The notes beneath the pieces are model-generated. The model saw only the letters and a program-made list of their open reading frames with translations. It searched no databases and was not told the DNA's origin. Source: Gilliamella sp. wkB112 (lineage in GTDB: Bacteria; Pseudomonadota; Gammaproteobacteria; Enterobacterales; Orbaceae). From it: a stretch of DNA of 64,000 bases. Numbering within the stretch: the first letter of the stretch is position 1; every line of letters starts with the position of its first letter. Shown here piece by piece: positions 51,490-62,310 of this stretch. The stretch lies in NCBI RefSeq assembly GCF_001690685.1, contig NZ_LZGL01000017.1:434001-498000 (forward strand), read 5' to 3'. A program made the position numbers and the translations under genes.

Positions 51490-52678
51490 CTCGTACCATT
51501 GGTGGTTCATCTTTAAATAGATATTGTAAATAGCCAAGTGTCAATAAACCAATTGCAGTAAGTACAATCCAAGGCAGATGTGGGAAGTTTATTCGCATAG
51601 CTATATCATACAACCAACCTGCACCTGTATAGCCAATAAAACCACCTAGTGCAAGCCCTAATCGACTAAACCCCATATAACTACCTTTTGCTCTAGGATT
51701 GGTCAGGACAGTAGAGAGTGTTTCTCGTGCTGGTTCAGCGATAATTGCACCTAAATAAAACAATGCAATTAATGATAATAACATTGATAGCTCGTTGGTA
51801 AATCCGATGATAATAAAGCCAAATGACATCAAAAATAAGCCAAATTTCAGTCGTTGATCTAATCTAAAATACTTTTCACTTAAACGTGCTAACGGATAAA
51901 GTAATAGCAATGAGATACCAGCTTGAATAGCATACATCCACTTTACATAACTTGGACTACCGGTTACATTGGTAATGGTTAACGGTAGCATCAACATAAT
52001 TTGCACCCAAAGCACATAATAACCAGTTAGAGTTAATACATAACGCGTAAATTTTTTATCCTGTAACACCATTTTCATACCATTGATTATAGGTGCTTTA
52101 CCAATAGCAATATGATAAGCCGGCAAAAAGAATATATTAAACAAACCACATAAAAAGAAAATAGTAGCGCCACACCAACAAACCAATTGGAAATCATAAT
52201 CAATAAGAATGCCACCGATAAGAGCCCCAATGACAGCCCCTGCATTATCTTGAATCATTAACAGCGAAATAAATTTACCGCGTTCGTGAGGACGGGTAAA
52301 TTTAATCGTCAAACCCATTCGTGGTGGATCAAACAACAATCCACCAAGTGCCGAAAGTAAACAAGAAAGCAGTAACAACCATGGTTCACTGGCAATTGCC
52401 ATTGATACAAAGCCAACACAACGTAAAAACATGCCCCAAACAATCATTGGCTTAGCACCAAAACGGTCAGCAATAGCTCCACCTATAATTCCAAAACCTT
52501 GCTGAACAAATTGCCGAAAACCTAAAGCAAAACCAACAAATAACGCACTCCATCCCACTTGACTAACAAAGTGAGTCGAAACTAATGGAAAAACAACATA
52601 GAATCCTAAGACAATAAATAAATTATCTAATAATAGTATTTGTTTTCCCGTTTTACGAATCTGTGATGGTATCGGCAT
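51467..52678 (-). CDS. mdtH: MFS multidrug transporter MdtH
   Basis: Twelve-helix drug:H+ antiporter, 403 aa (E. coli 402). [26 protein letters not shown] is the loop 2-3 region, and [23 protein letters not shown] and [14 protein letters not shown] follow. It starts directly after the mgsA stop (TAA-ATG). Confidence 0.93.
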   Translation of the reverse strand: MPIPSQIRKTGKQILLLDNLFIVLGFYVVFPLVSTHFVSQVGWSALFVGFALGFRQFVQQGFGIIGGAIADRFGAKPMIVWGMFLRCVGFVSMAIASEPWLLLLSCLLSALGGLLFDPPRMGLTIKFTRPHERGKFISLLMIQDNAGAVIGALIGGILIDYDFQLVCWCGATIFFLCGLFNIFFLPAYHIAIGKAPIINGMKMVLQDKKFTRYVLTLTGYYVLWVQIMLMLPLTITNVTGSPSYVKWMYAIQAGISLLLLYPLARLSEKYFRLDQRLKFGLFLMSFGFIIIGFTNELSMLLSLIALFYLGAIIAEPARETLSTVLTNPRAKGSYMGFSRLGLALGGFIGYTGAGWLYDIAMRINFPHLPWIVLTAIGLLTLGYLQYLFKDEPPMVRVKTRKIG

Positions 52679-53137
52679 TTATTTTGTTCTTTCCGCTAAA
52701 TAACCTTGATAATCAGGGATAGCAATTTCCACTTCATTGGTAAAAATCGAAGACTGAATCAATGCATTGGCAGTGGCTTGATTGGTAGCAGTCGGAATAT
52801 TCCAAACTGTAGCTAAACGTAGCAATGCCTTTACATCTGGATCGTGTGGCACCGCATTAAGTGGATCCCAAAAGAAAATTAGGATATCAATTTTACCTTC
52901 TGCTATTAATGCGCCAATTTGTTGATCGCCTCCCATTGGACCACTCAGCATTGGGGTGATATTGAGTCCGGTTTGTTGTTTAATTAATGTTCCAGTCGTT
53001 CCGGTACCACATAAATTATGATGGGAAAGTTCTTGGCGATTTTTTTCACACCAACTTAATAAGTTGTCTTTTAAATGATCATGTGCGACTAAAGCAATAT
53101 TTTTCTTGGCTGGTATTTTGCGGGTAGTATAAAGCAT
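52679..53137 (-). CDS. mgsA: Methylglyoxal synthase
   Basis: Converts dihydroxyacetone phosphate to methylglyoxal as an overflow valve. The catalytic residues align with E. coli at the same numbers: H19, D71 (GPMGGDQQ) and H98 (VPHDPD). 152 aa. Abuts mdtH with no gap. Confidence 0.97.
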   Translation of the reverse strand: MLYTTRKIPAKKNIALVAHDHLKDNLLSWCEKNRQELSHHNLCGTGTTGTLIKQQTGLNITPMLSGPMGGDQQIGALIAEGKIDILIFFWDPLNAVPHDPDVKALLRLATVWNIPTATNQATANALIQSSIFTNEVEIAIPDYQGYLAERTK

Positions 53138-53223
53138 TATTGTCTTCCTATTTTATAGTTATCTGCCGTTTTTAACAGAGTATCAATAAAAGAGCAAGCA
53201 ATATTTAACCCTAATTTAAAAAA

Positions 53224-53246
53224 TAAAAAAGGCACCGAAGTGCCTT
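53224..53246 (-). terminator. Terminator of porin gene 1
   Basis: Minus-strand AAGGCAC-TTCG-GTGCCTT with a stable UUCG tetraloop, followed by TTTTT. Confidence 0.95.
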
Positions 53247-53270
53247 AAAAAGATACAACAATAGACTTGA

Positions 53271-54416
53271 CTAGAATTGATAAATTAAACCAAGTGCCAC
53301 TGTGTCTTTAGTAGTAGCTTTAATTTGAGATTTATTAAAACTATCATCATATAAACCACGACGAGCACCGATATCATCTTTATCTAACAAGTTAATTTTA
53401 TAATCAATGATGGCTTGTAGATTTTTGTTAAAGTCATAAGTTAAACCAACATCCACATATTTAACTAAATCATTACCTTTAAGCTCTTCATCTCCGCTTC
53501 TTGATAATTTTGAAGCATCTTGAACTTTGTGTTGAATATAAGCAACAGATGGAGTTAAACGACCAATTTCAAAGTCAATGCCATATTGAGCAACCAATTC
53601 AAAACCTTTAGTTTTTAAATCATCTGCATTTCTGTTAATTGTGGCATTATCCCAACCATATTTTTGTTTACCTTGGATATATAAGGCCGCTAAATAAAGA
53701 TTGTCATTGTCGTATTTAATACCTGCTGACCATGCTTTAGCATCTTTATGACCACCAGTTTGTGCATAACCAGCACCAATAGATATACCAGTATCTAATA
53801 CATCCCAATCAACTACAGTACCCCAAGCTTCGGCACTATCATGACCATCATCACGTTCATGTTTGTTGAAATGCTTGGTAGAACTATTGTCACCATTATC
53901 TGCATATTGTACAGCAAAGCGTAAACCATCAACTAAACCGAAGAAGTCTGAATTACGATAAGTGGCAACAGCTTTAGTACGAGCTGATAAAGCATACAAA
54001 TTATTATTAGAAGCATCACCACCAAATTCTGGTAATACGTCAGTATACGAAGTTAGAGTTTTTAACACCCCATCATTACGGCCATAATCAAACGCGCCAA
54101 AATCACCAAAATTTAAACCAGCAAAAGCATAACGAGTTTCGTTATCTGCATCTTCACCAGTATTAGTTTCATATTCCCAACGGCCATAACCGGTTACGCC
54201 TTCAGCAACTTGTGTTTGACCTGACATACCCAAACGAGCAGTAGTATTGTCACCCTCACCAGTTTGGTTATCACGATCAGTAATATAGTTTAAAGCATAA
54301 ACTCGACCATAGAAGTCAACTTTATTACCATCTTTATTCCACACTTCAATAGAAGCGCTGGCAGTACCTGCAATTAATAGTGCAGGGATAGCGATTGCTA
54401 ATAGATTACGTTTCAT
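53271..54416 (-). CDS. OmpF/OmpC-family porin 1
   Basis: Trimeric 16-strand outer-membrane porin, 381 aa. A 21-residue signal peptide ends GTASA before SIEVWNKDGNKVDFYGR; YGRWEYETNTGED, FAGLNFGDFGAFDYGRNDG and the terminal aromatic LIYQF (Bam signal) follow. Tandem paralogue of porin 2, with extracellular loops differing most. Positional equivalent of E. coli ompF, downstream of asnS. Confidence 0.93.
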   Translation of the reverse strand: MKRNLLAIAIPALLIAGTASASIEVWNKDGNKVDFYGRVYALNYITDRDNQTGEGDNTTARLGMSGQTQVAEGVTGYGRWEYETNTGEDADNETRYAFAGLNFGDFGAFDYGRNDGVLKTLTSYTDVLPEFGGDASNNNLYALSARTKAVATYRNSDFFGLVDGLRFAVQYADNGDNSSTKHFNKHERDDGHDSAEAWGTVVDWDVLDTGISIGAGYAQTGGHKDAKAWSAGIKYDNDNLYLAALYIQGKQKYGWDNATINRNADDLKTKGFELVAQYGIDFEIGRLTPSVAYIQHKVQDASKLSRSGDEELKGNDLVKYVDVGLTYDFNKNLQAIIDYKINLLDKDDIGARRGLYDDSFNKSQIKATTKDTVALGLIYQF

Positions 54417-54662
54417 TTTTTACCCTCACAGGTATTTTATATTTAAAAAAAGATACAAATTACTTTGCTCTTGTGCTAATAAATAACTGCTTATATTTAG
54501 CAATTACATTATTATCTTGATTGGTTATTAAATTCACAGTTTTTATTACTAATAAAGTAAATCATCGATATCACACCTTTTGTGTGTAATTATTCTAAGG
54601 CGTTCAATTTAATTTTTTTAAACATAAAATGTGATTTTATTAGAAGTGAAGTGTAAAAAAAG

Positions 54663-54686
54663 AAAAAGGCACCAAAGTGCCTTTTT
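54663..54686 (-). terminator. Terminator of porin gene 2
   Basis: Stem AAAAAGGCAC/GTGCCTTTTT with a TTTG loop on the minus strand, ending in a T-run. Separates the two porin transcripts. Confidence 0.95.
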
Positions 54687-54704
54687 AAATCAGATATTAA
54701 GTTA

Positions 54705-55835
54705 TTAGAACTGGTAAATCATACCAATACCTAACACATCTTTTGTACCTGGTTTATTTTCATGACGATCACGTTGAACTTTAGTATTCATCGCGGCGCC
54801 AACATCATCTCGATCAAGTAGATTAAATTTATATTCTACAAAAGTACTGAAGTTCTTATTTAGATCATAAGTAGCACCAAGCGAAACATATTTAACCATT
54901 GGTGAATTATCACCAGAATATAAGTAACCATAGTGATGGTAAGAATCTGTTTTTAATTTATGTTGAACATAAGCTAAAGATGGAGTTAAACGACCTACAT
55001 CTAAATCAATACCATATTGAGCTACTAATTCGAAACCTTTAACCTTAGCATCAGTATCTGCAGTATAACCATCTGTCCATGTTAAATGAGTACCATTTTT
55101 TAATTTACTTTGGAAATAGTTAGCAGCTAAATATAGATTGTAGTTATCATATTTAATACCAGCTGTCCATGTATTGTGTCGGTGATCACTTGAACTTGAT
55201 TGTGCGTAACCAGTGCCAGCAGTCAAGCCTGTATCAAAAATACGCCATTCAATATTAGCACCCCAAGCTTCTCTTGAGTCCTTTCTGAAACGATCCACAG
55301 AATTAGAGTTGTCACCATTATCTGCATATTGTAATGCAAAACTTAAATCATCAGTTAAACCGAAGAAATTACTGTTACGATAAGTCGCAACTGCTTTAGT
55401 ACGTGCAGATAATACATGCCAGTCATTATTAGCAGCATCACCACCAAATTCAGGTAACACATCAGTATAAGCTGTAATTGCTTTTAACACACCGTCATTA
55501 CGACCGTAGTCGAATGAACCATAGTCACCAAAGTTTAAACCAGCGAATGCATAACGAGTTTCGTTATCTGCATCTTCACCTGTTTTAGTTTCATATTCCC
55601 AACGGCCATAACCAGTGATGCCATCAGTAATTTGAGTTTGACCTGACATACCTAAACGAGCAGATGAGTCATCACCTTCGTTTTTTTGTCCACGATCAGT
55701 AACATGGTTAACAGCTTTTACTCGACCGTAAAAGTCAACCTTATTACCATCTTTGTTCCATACTTCGATAGATGCATTTGCGCCAGCTGCAACTAAAAGT
55801 GCAGGAATAGCGATTGCTAATAGATTACGTTTCAT
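54705..55835 (-). CDS. OmpF/OmpC-family porin 2
   Basis: 376-aa porin with the same signal-peptide start (MKRNLLAIAIPALL) and nearly the same first 130 residues as porin 1. Loops after the DNDNYN/KYDNYN strands diverge. Terminal GMIYQF. Each copy has its own upstream region and terminator, which allows separate regulation. Confidence 0.93.
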   Translation of the reverse strand: MKRNLLAIAIPALLVAAGANASIEVWNKDGNKVDFYGRVKAVNHVTDRGQKNEGDDSSARLGMSGQTQITDGITGYGRWEYETKTGEDADNETRYAFAGLNFGDYGSFDYGRNDGVLKAITAYTDVLPEFGGDAANNDWHVLSARTKAVATYRNSNFFGLTDDLSFALQYADNGDNSNSVDRFRKDSREAWGANIEWRIFDTGLTAGTGYAQSSSSDHRHNTWTAGIKYDNYNLYLAANYFQSKLKNGTHLTWTDGYTADTDAKVKGFELVAQYGIDLDVGRLTPSLAYVQHKLKTDSYHHYGYLYSGDNSPMVKYVSLGATYDLNKNFSTFVEYKFNLLDRDDVGAAMNTKVQRDRHENKPGTKDVLGIGMIYQF

Positions 55836-56089
55836 TTTTTACCCTCATGGTTATTGTTTTAAAAGACACTAATTATAAATTAGCGTCAATTTTTTACATT
55901 TATAACTCATCCAAAAATAATATTTTTGTATTATTTTTTTATATACTTTTTACAGTAGTGTAAATTATGTAGAAAAATTTTTTAAAATCAAGAGAACTTT
56001 TACTTAAATATGATGTCTAATTATAAAATAAGGTCTGTTTGCTTGTTTTTTGAGCGATTTTTAGAATATTTAACAGAATTAGCAAGTTA

Positions 56090-56125
56090 TTAGAAACCAA
56101 CCAAGAGGTCGATTTCTAATTTTTT
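56090..56125 (+). terminator. Terminator-like hairpin 3' of asnS, plus orientation
   Basis: Stem TTAGAAACCAACC/GGTCGATTTCTAA (G-U pairs included) with loop AAGA, followed by TTTTTTT on the plus strand, opposite to asnS. No plus-strand gene precedes it. Confidence 0.4.
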
Positions 56126-56130
56126 TAGAC

Positions 56131-57534
56131 TTAAAAAGAAGCATTTCGTGGCGTTCTTGGGAACGGAATGACATCGCGCACATTCTGAACACCAGTAACA
56201 TACACAATTAAACGTTCAAAACCTAAACCGAAGCCTGAATGTGGCACAGTGCCATAACGGCGTAAATCACGATACCACCAGTAATCTTCTTTTTTAAGCC
56301 CCATTTCATCCATGCGTTTATCTAACATATCTAAACGTTCTTCACGCTGGGAACCGCCAATAATTTCGCCAATTCCTGGAGCCAACACATCCATAGCAGC
56401 CACTGTCTTACCATCATCATTCATACGCATATAAAATGCTTTAATATCTTTAGGATAGTTTTTGACAACCACTGGCGCTTTAAAATGTTGTTCAGCTAAA
56501 TAACGCTCATGCTCAGAAGCTAAATCAATTCCCCAACTTACAGGATTTTCAAATTTGGCATCACAGTTTTGCAAAATAGTAATAGCATCAGTGTAATCCA
56601 CTTGCGCAAAATCAGCTTGGATAAAATTTTCAAGACGATTAATTGCATCTTTATCTACATGCTGCGCAAAAAACTGCATATCATCTGCACGTTTGTCAAG
56701 CACTGCTTTAAACACATACTTCAACATGTCTTCAGCTAATTTGGCATTATCATTAAGATCTGCAAAGGCAACTTCAGGTTCCATCATCCAAAACTCGGCT
56801 AAATGGCGAGTAGTATTGGAATTTTCCGCTCTAAATGTTGGGCCAAAAGTATATACTTTTGATAAAGCACAAGCATAAGTTTCAGCATTTAATTGACCAG
56901 AAACCGTTAAAAATGCTTCTTTACCAAAAAAATCTTTATCAAAATCTATGTTACCTTTATCTGTTTTAGGTAGATTTAACAGATCGAGGGTCGAGACCCG
57001 AAACATTTCACCCGCACCTTCGGTATCCGATGCAGTAATAAGCGGCGTAGACAACCAAAAGAAGCCTCGTTCATCAAAAAATTGATGAATTGCTTGAGCA
57101 AGCGTATGCCGTACTCGCGTTATTGCACCAACAATATTAGTACGTGCGCGCAAATGAGCTACTTCACGCAAATATTCAATGGAATGGCGTTTTGCTGCCA
57201 TTGGGTAAGTATCAGGATCTTCAACAAAGCCAAAAACTTCTATAGAAGCCGCTTGTAATTCATATTTTTGTCCTTGCCCCGGTGATTCTACCACTGTACC
57301 TGTAACCTTGACCGAACAACCCGCAGTTAACCGTAATACATCTTGTTCATAATTTGGTAAAGATTTTTCAATTACCGCTTGGATAGGATCAAAGCAAGAA
57401 CCATCATATACAGCCAAAAAAGAAATGCCGGCTTTAGAATCCCGGCGAGTTCTTACCCAACCTTGAACTGAAATTGTGCTACCAACAGCAATTTTTCCTT
57501 GTAACACATCAACAATAGGTGCAACTGAATTCAT
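56131..57534 (-). CDS. asnS: Asparaginyl-tRNA synthetase
   Basis: Class IIb synthetase. N-terminal OB-fold anticodon-binding domain ([19 protein letters not shown]) and a catalytic domain with motif 2 ([21 protein letters not shown]) and motif 3 ([13 protein letters not shown]), ending PRTPRNASF. 467 aa. Upstream pncB and downstream porins reproduce the E. coli order. Confidence 0.98.
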   Translation of the reverse strand: MNSVAPIVDVLQGKIAVGSTISVQGWVRTRRDSKAGISFLAVYDGSCFDPIQAVIEKSLPNYEQDVLRLTAGCSVKVTGTVVESPGQGQKYELQAASIEVFGFVEDPDTYPMAAKRHSIEYLREVAHLRARTNIVGAITRVRHTLAQAIHQFFDERGFFWLSTPLITASDTEGAGEMFRVSTLDLLNLPKTDKGNIDFDKDFFGKEAFLTVSGQLNAETYACALSKVYTFGPTFRAENSNTTRHLAEFWMMEPEVAFADLNDNAKLAEDMLKYVFKAVLDKRADDMQFFAQHVDKDAINRLENFIQADFAQVDYTDAITILQNCDAKFENPVSWGIDLASEHERYLAEQHFKAPVVVKNYPKDIKAFYMRMNDDGKTVAAMDVLAPGIGEIIGGSQREERLDMLDKRMDEMGLKKEDYWWYRDLRRYGTVPHSGFGLGFERLIVYVTGVQNVRDVIPFPRTPRNASF

Positions 57535-57707
57535 TTTAATTATCCATCTCTACGTTATTAATTTAATTATATAAGTAATAGTAATACAGATCTATTCTAA
57601 CTGTCATTTCGGTTTGCAATAGAAATGAGTTAGAAAGGAAACAACTATAAGGTAACCTTGTTTACTGATTTTTAATTGCCACATTAATACCAAAGTTAAA
57701 CTTGTGA

Positions 57708-58901
57708 TTAATGCTCAACACTAAATGTTCGTTTTAACTCATCAATGAACGCCAAATCTTGAGATATGGTTTTACCCGGACTATCTGATAACTTAGCCAC
57801 TGGTTGGTGATTACACTCCGTCAATTTAAGCACAATATTTAGCGCTTTAGTATTAACAGTTACTGACGGAATATCACAAGCTAAAAAGCCACCAATACCA
57901 AATGATAATTGTACACGATGATTAAAGTGTCTATAAATTTTAATAGCTTTATCAAAATTTAAACTATCAGAAAATACCAATAATTTGGTTTTAGGATCAA
58001 TACCTAACTTCTGATAATGACTAATTGCTTTTTCACCCCATTTGATAGGATCACCTGAGTCATGGCGAAGACCTTGGTAATGAGTAGCAAAATATACATT
58101 AAAATCACGCAAAAATGCATCCATAGTAATACAATCAGTTAAAGCAACATCTAAATCGTGTGGGTATTCATCTAACCATACTTGCAATGCATTTTTTTGG
58201 CAATCTTCTAAACTTGAACTTAAACGCTGGTGAGCTTGGAACCATTCATGCGCTTGGGTACCAACAGGTTTCAACCCTAAACGATAGGCTAGCAAATAAT
58301 TACTGGTACTATGGAAATTTTTAAAATTGGCTTGCAAATAGCTTACGACAGTTTCTTGCACTGCGAATGAATAACGGCGACGAGTACCAAAATCCATCAG
58401 ATTAAAACCAGACATATCCAAATCAGCTGTGTTTTGATCAAATGCTACTAATTTATCTTTAAGGTGTGCTAAAGCCTCAGGTACACCAATATTAGGCGAG
58501 CGATCTTTATGCACAATTTCACTAATCACCGCCAATAATGGTACTTCCCATAAAATCACATCTAACCAACGCCCAGCTATACGAATAACCAGTAATCCAT
58601 TTTGATTTTCAATGGTAAGTAACTCACTATTAAAGCGCCATTTTTTTAACCAAATTAAATAATCTGATTTAAAAAAAGATATTTGTGATAAATAATTAAA
58701 CTCATCATCAGATAAAGCTAATGATTCCATTAATTTGACTTGATGCTTAATTTCTGCAACATATTGACCAAATAAATCATCACTACGACAACGAAATTCG
58801 GCAACAACAGTAGTGTCGGGATAATGATGAAAAACGGCTTGCTGCATATGCAACTTATAAGCATCAGTATCTAATATTGATGTGATGATAGCTGGTAACA
58901 T
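57708..58901 (-). CDS. pncB: Nicotinate phosphoribosyltransferase
   Basis: Salvages nicotinate to Na[32 protein letters not shown] and [14 protein letters not shown] are family motifs. 397 aa. Divergent from pepN. With NadR it indicates dependence on pyridine salvage. Confidence 0.97.
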   Translation of the reverse strand: MLPAIITSILDTDAYKLHMQQAVFHHYPDTTVVAEFRCRSDDLFGQYVAEIKHQVKLMESLALSDDEFNYLSQISFFKSDYLIWLKKWRFNSELLTIENQNGLLVIRIAGRWLDVILWEVPLLAVISEIVHKDRSPNIGVPEALAHLKDKLVAFDQNTADLDMSGFNLMDFGTRRRYSFAVQETVVSYLQANFKNFHSTSNYLLAYRLGLKPVGTQAHEWFQAHQRLSSSLEDCQKNALQVWLDEYPHDLDVALTDCITMDAFLRDFNVYFATHYQGLRHDSGDPIKWGEKAISHYQKLGIDPKTKLLVFSDSLNFDKAIKIYRHFNHRVQLSFGIGGFLACDIPSVTVNTKALNIVLKLTECNHQPVAKLSDSPGKTISQDLAFIDELKRTFSVEH

Positions 58902-59009
58902 AGTGAATTAATTATCAGTACTTTAAAAAATACTGGTGATTATAGCAGAATAATAATGAAGATATAGATTAATTAATATAATAAGATTATTTTTAATCAG
59001 TTATAATAA

Positions 59010-59042
59010 CTTATCTAAGTTATCTAAGTTATTTAAATAATT
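59010..59042. repeat. Short tandem repeat upstream of pepN
   Basis: About three imperfect 9-bp units of TAAGTTATC in the pncB/pepN intergenic region. Not within a reading frame. Confidence 0.5.
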
Positions 59043-59186
59043 TAACCCATATACATATTAATAATGTTAATAAGATCTTTCCTCTAATTAGATTGTAATG
59101 AGAATAATTATCGCCTTTTTAGCATATTAATTTATTATAATGATCTAATTCGTTAATTAAGCAATAACATTAAAGGCACGTAGACA

Positions 59187-61820
59187 ATGAGTACAAATAC
59201 CACTGAAACTAAACCGATTGCCAAATATCGCCTTGATTATAAGGCCCCCGATTTTACCATTACTGATATCGATCTCGATTTTGATTTAGCCCCCGAAGTT
59301 ACTACGGTTACCGCTCGTAGCCGTCTTGTGCAAAAAAATAATAGCGCCAATGAGTTAATTTTAGATGGCGAAGATCTTAAATTAATTTCCATCAATATAG
59401 ATGAACAACCTTGGCATGATTACCAAATTACGGATACTGGCTTAATTATCCGTAATGTTCCTGCTGAATTTACCTTAACTATCGTTAACGAAATCAAACC
59501 AATTGATAATACTGCGCTTGAAGGTTTATATGTCTCTGGCGAAGCACTATGCACCCAATGTGAAGCGGAAGGCTTTCGTCATATTACCTATTATTTGGAT
59601 CGACCCGATGTGTTAGCCAGATTCTCAACACGGATTACCGCTAATAAACAGAACTACCCTTACCTACTTTCTAATGGTAACCGTATTGCTCAAGGCGAAC
59701 TTGCTGATGGTCGTCATTGGGTGCAATGGCAAGATCCGTTTCCAAAACCATGTTACCTATTTGCCTTAGTGGCTGGTGATTTTGATATTTTGACAGATCA
59801 TTTCATCACCAAATCAAAACGTAAAGTAGATTTAGAAATCTATGTCGACAAAGGTAATTTAGATCGTTCTCATTGGGCTATGACCAGCTTAAAAAATGCT
59901 ATGCGCTGGGATGAAACCCGTTTTGATCTAGAATATGATTTAGATATTTTTATGATTGTGGCGGTTGATTTCTTTAATATGGGAGCAATGGAGAATAAAG
60001 GCCTTAATATCTTTAACTCCAAATATGTACTTGCTAAACCTGAAACCGCAACTGACGACGATTATTTAGGTATTGAATCAGTTATTGGTCATGAATATTT
60101 TCATAATTGGACTGGCGATCGGGTGACTTGTCGTGACTGGTTCCAACTCAGTTTAAAAGAAGGTTTAACCGTATTTCGTGATCAAGAATTTACTTCTGAT
60201 AGCGGATTAAGAGCCGTAAAACGCATTAATGATGTCAAATTAATGCGTACCGTGCAATTTGCTGAAGATGCCAGCCCAATGTCTCATCCAATTCGCCCTG
60301 AGCAAGTCATCGAGATGAATAATTTCTATACCGTAACCGTGTACGAAAAAGGAGCGGAAGTGATTCGCATGCTACATACCCTGTTAGGTGAAGATAAATT
60401 CCAAGAAGGAATGAAGCTCTATATCAAACGCCATGATGGCAGCGCTGCCACTTGTGATGATTTTGTTGCGGCGATGCAAGATGCCTCAGGCATTGACCTA
60501 ACCCAATTTAAATTATGGTATAGCCAGTCAGGTACACCAGAATTAACCGTGACTGATAGTTATGATGCTCAAACTAAACAATATACCTTAACAGTTGAAC
60601 AATATACGCCAGCAACCCAAGATCAAAAGCAAAAACAAGCACTACATATTCCACTTGATATTGAATTATATCAACACAATGGTGAAGTTATTCCATTACA
60701 ATATCAAGGTAAAACGGTTCATCATGTTCTAAATTTAACGCAAACTAAACAGCAATTTATATTTAACAACGTGCCAGAACAACCGATTATTTCGTTGTTA
60801 CGTGACTTTTCTGCACCAGTTAAATTAAACTATGATTACCAAGATAATGATTTGATTTTCCTTATGCAACATGCCAGCAATGCCTTTAGCCGCTATGATG
60901 CTGCGCAGATGTTATTGGCAAAATACGTTCGCTTAAATGTCAAAAATTATCAACAGAATATCCAACAAATCTTACCGGAATCGGTAATAGATGCATTCAG
61001 ATCTGTATTACTTTCAGAAACAGTTAATCCGGCATTGATAGCGCAAATTTTGACACTGCCATCTGAAAATGAGTTAGCTAATTTATTTGTAGAAGTTGAT
61101 CCAATTGCGATTTACCAAGTCCGTCATTATTTATCAACCCGTTTTGCTAATGAACTTTATGACGAACTTAATGCGGTTTATCAGCATAATAAAACCCATG
61201 AATATCATATTAATCATGTCGATATTGCTAAACGTTCATTAAAAAATTGTTGTTTAGCCTTACTCGCATATGCTGACAATAAAACTCAAGCCAGTACGTT
61301 AGTTAGCCAACAATATTACCATGCTAACAATATGACTGATTGTTTATCCGCTTTAACCACCGCGGTCAAAGCTGAGCTTAATTGTCGCGCTGAACTATTG
61401 GCTGATTTTGATAATAAATGGTATCAAGATGGACTGGTTATGGATAAATGGTTAACTTTAAATGCCACTAGCCCGGATAAACAAGTGCTAACAACCGTGA
61501 AAAAGTTGTTAACACATCGCTCATTTACGCTTAGTAATCCAAACCGAATCCGATCACTTATTGGCGCTTTCGTCAATAATAATCCGGTAGCTTTCCACGC
61601 TGAGGATGGCAGTGGTTATCAATTTTTAGTTGAAATTCTTACTGAGCTAAACCAGAAAAATCCACAAGTTGCCGCACGATTAATCGAACCACTTATTCGT
61701 TTAAAACGCTATGGTGAAAAACGTCAGCAACAAATACGCCATGCTTTAGAGTCTTTATTAAAAATAGAACACTTATCAAAAGATCTCTATGAAAAAATTA
61801 GTAAAGCACTAGCCGCATAA
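59187..61820 (+). CDS. pepN: Aminopeptidase N
   Basis: M1 zinc aminopeptidase, 877 aa (E. coli 870). GAMEN substrate motif at 266-270, zinc ligands H302, H306 and E325 (HEYFHNW then KEGLTVF), and catalytic E303. A C-terminal helical domain follows. Ends in a long hairpin. Confidence 0.98.
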   Translation: MSTNTTETKPIAKYRLDYKAPDFTITDIDLDFDLAPEVTTVTARSRLVQKNNSANELILDGEDLKLISINIDEQPWHDYQITDTGLIIRNVPAEFTLTIVNEIKPIDNTALEGLYVSGEALCTQCEAEGFRHITYYLDRPDVLARFSTRITANKQNYPYLLSNGNRIAQGELADGRHWVQWQDPFPKPCYLFALVAGDFDILTDHFITKSKRKVDLEIYVDKGNLDRSHWAMTSLKNAMRWDETRFDLEYDLDIFMIVAVDFFNMGAMENKGLNIFNSKYVLAKPETATDDDYLGIESVIGHEYFHNWTGDRVTCRDWFQLSLKEGLTVFRDQEFTSDSGLRAVKRINDVKLMRTVQFAEDASPMSHPIRPEQVIEMNNFYTVTVYEKGAEVIRMLHTLLGEDKFQEGMKLYIKRHDGSAATCDDFVAAMQDASGIDLTQFKLWYSQSGTPELTVTDSYDAQTKQYTLTVEQYTPATQDQKQKQALHIPLDIELYQHNGEVIPLQYQGKTVHHVLNLTQTKQQFIFNNVPEQPIISLLRDFSAPVKLNYDYQDNDLIFLMQHASNAFSRYDAAQMLLAKYVRLNVKNYQQNIQQILPESVIDAFRSVLLSETVNPALIAQILTLPSENELANLFVEVDPIAIYQVRHYLSTRFANELYDELNAVYQHNKTHEYHINHVDIAKRSLKNCCLALLAYADNKTQASTLVSQQYYHANNMTDCLSALTTAVKAELNCRAELLADFDNKWYQDGLVMDKWLTLNATSPDKQVLTTVKKLLTHRSFTLSNPNRIRSLIGAFVNNNPVAFHAEDGSGYQFLVEILTELNQKNPQVAARLIEPLIRLKRYGEKRQQQIRHALESLLKIEHLSKDLYEKISKALAA

Positions 61821-61827
61821 TCAAATA

Positions 61828-61860
61828 AATCTCATCCTATGTTAACAATAGGATGAGATT
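61828..61860 (+). terminator. Hairpin downstream of pepN
   Basis: Perfect 13-bp stem AATCTCATCCTAT/ATAGGATGAGATT with a 7-nt loop; no U-tract follows. Confidence 0.55.
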
Positions 61861-61880
61861 AATGAAGTTAATGTTCGTGA

Positions 61881-61920
61881 TTAATACGCAAACGTATAGT
61901 GGACCTGAAACATCTTTACA
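61881..61920 (+). repeat. 40-bp dispersed intergenic repeat, copy 6
   Basis: AATAC-N6-GTATA dyad with GCAAACGTATAG, then TGAAACATCTTTACA at the family spacing. It lies between pepN and the rhodanese gene, 22 bp before the latter's start. Confidence 0.85.
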
Positions 61921-61942
61921 ACTATTTTAATGAGTCTTTATT

Positions 61943-62275
61943 ATGACAACAATTAAAGAAATAACACCAACAGAGTTAGCGCAAAAATTACATCTGCATG
62001 AACAGCTTTTTTTATTAGATGTACGCGAAGAGAATGAAGTAGCAATTTGTACCATTGTAGGTGCTACTCACATTCCGATGAAGCTGATCCCACTGTATTT
62101 AGATCAAATTCCTGACGACGTAACTATTGTAATTTATTGCCATCATGGTAATCGCAGCCTTAATGTTGCCAATTATTTAGTTGAAAATGGCTTTGAAGCT
62201 GATGATATTTATAACCTCACTGGTGGTATTGATGCTTGGGCTTTAACTGTAGATAAGCAAATGCCAAGATATTAA
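61943..62275 (+). CDS. Single-domain rhodanese-like sulfurtransferase
   Basis: 110-residue rhodanese. LLDVREENEVAICTIVGATHIPM is the N-terminal signature, and the active-site loop CHHGNRS (C66-S72) carries the persulphide cysteine. Ends with GGIDAWALTVD. No export signal, so cytoplasmic. Substrate unknown; GlpE- and YgaP-like proteins are comparable. Confidence 0.9.
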   Translation: MTTIKEITPTELAQKLHLHEQLFLLDVREENEVAICTIVGATHIPMKLIPLYLDQIPDDVTIVIYCHHGNRSLNVANYLVENGFEADDIYNLTGGIDAWALTVDKQMPRY

Positions 62276-62278
62276 ACA

Positions 62279-62296
62279 GCCTGTCGTTAAACAGGC
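62279..62296. terminator. Short hairpin between the rhodanese and MetQ-like genes
   Basis: 6-bp stem GCCTGT/ACAGGC with a 6-nt loop between convergent genes; weak T-rich flanks. Confidence 0.4.
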
Positions 62297-62310
62297 CTAA
62301 TTTACCCTTA

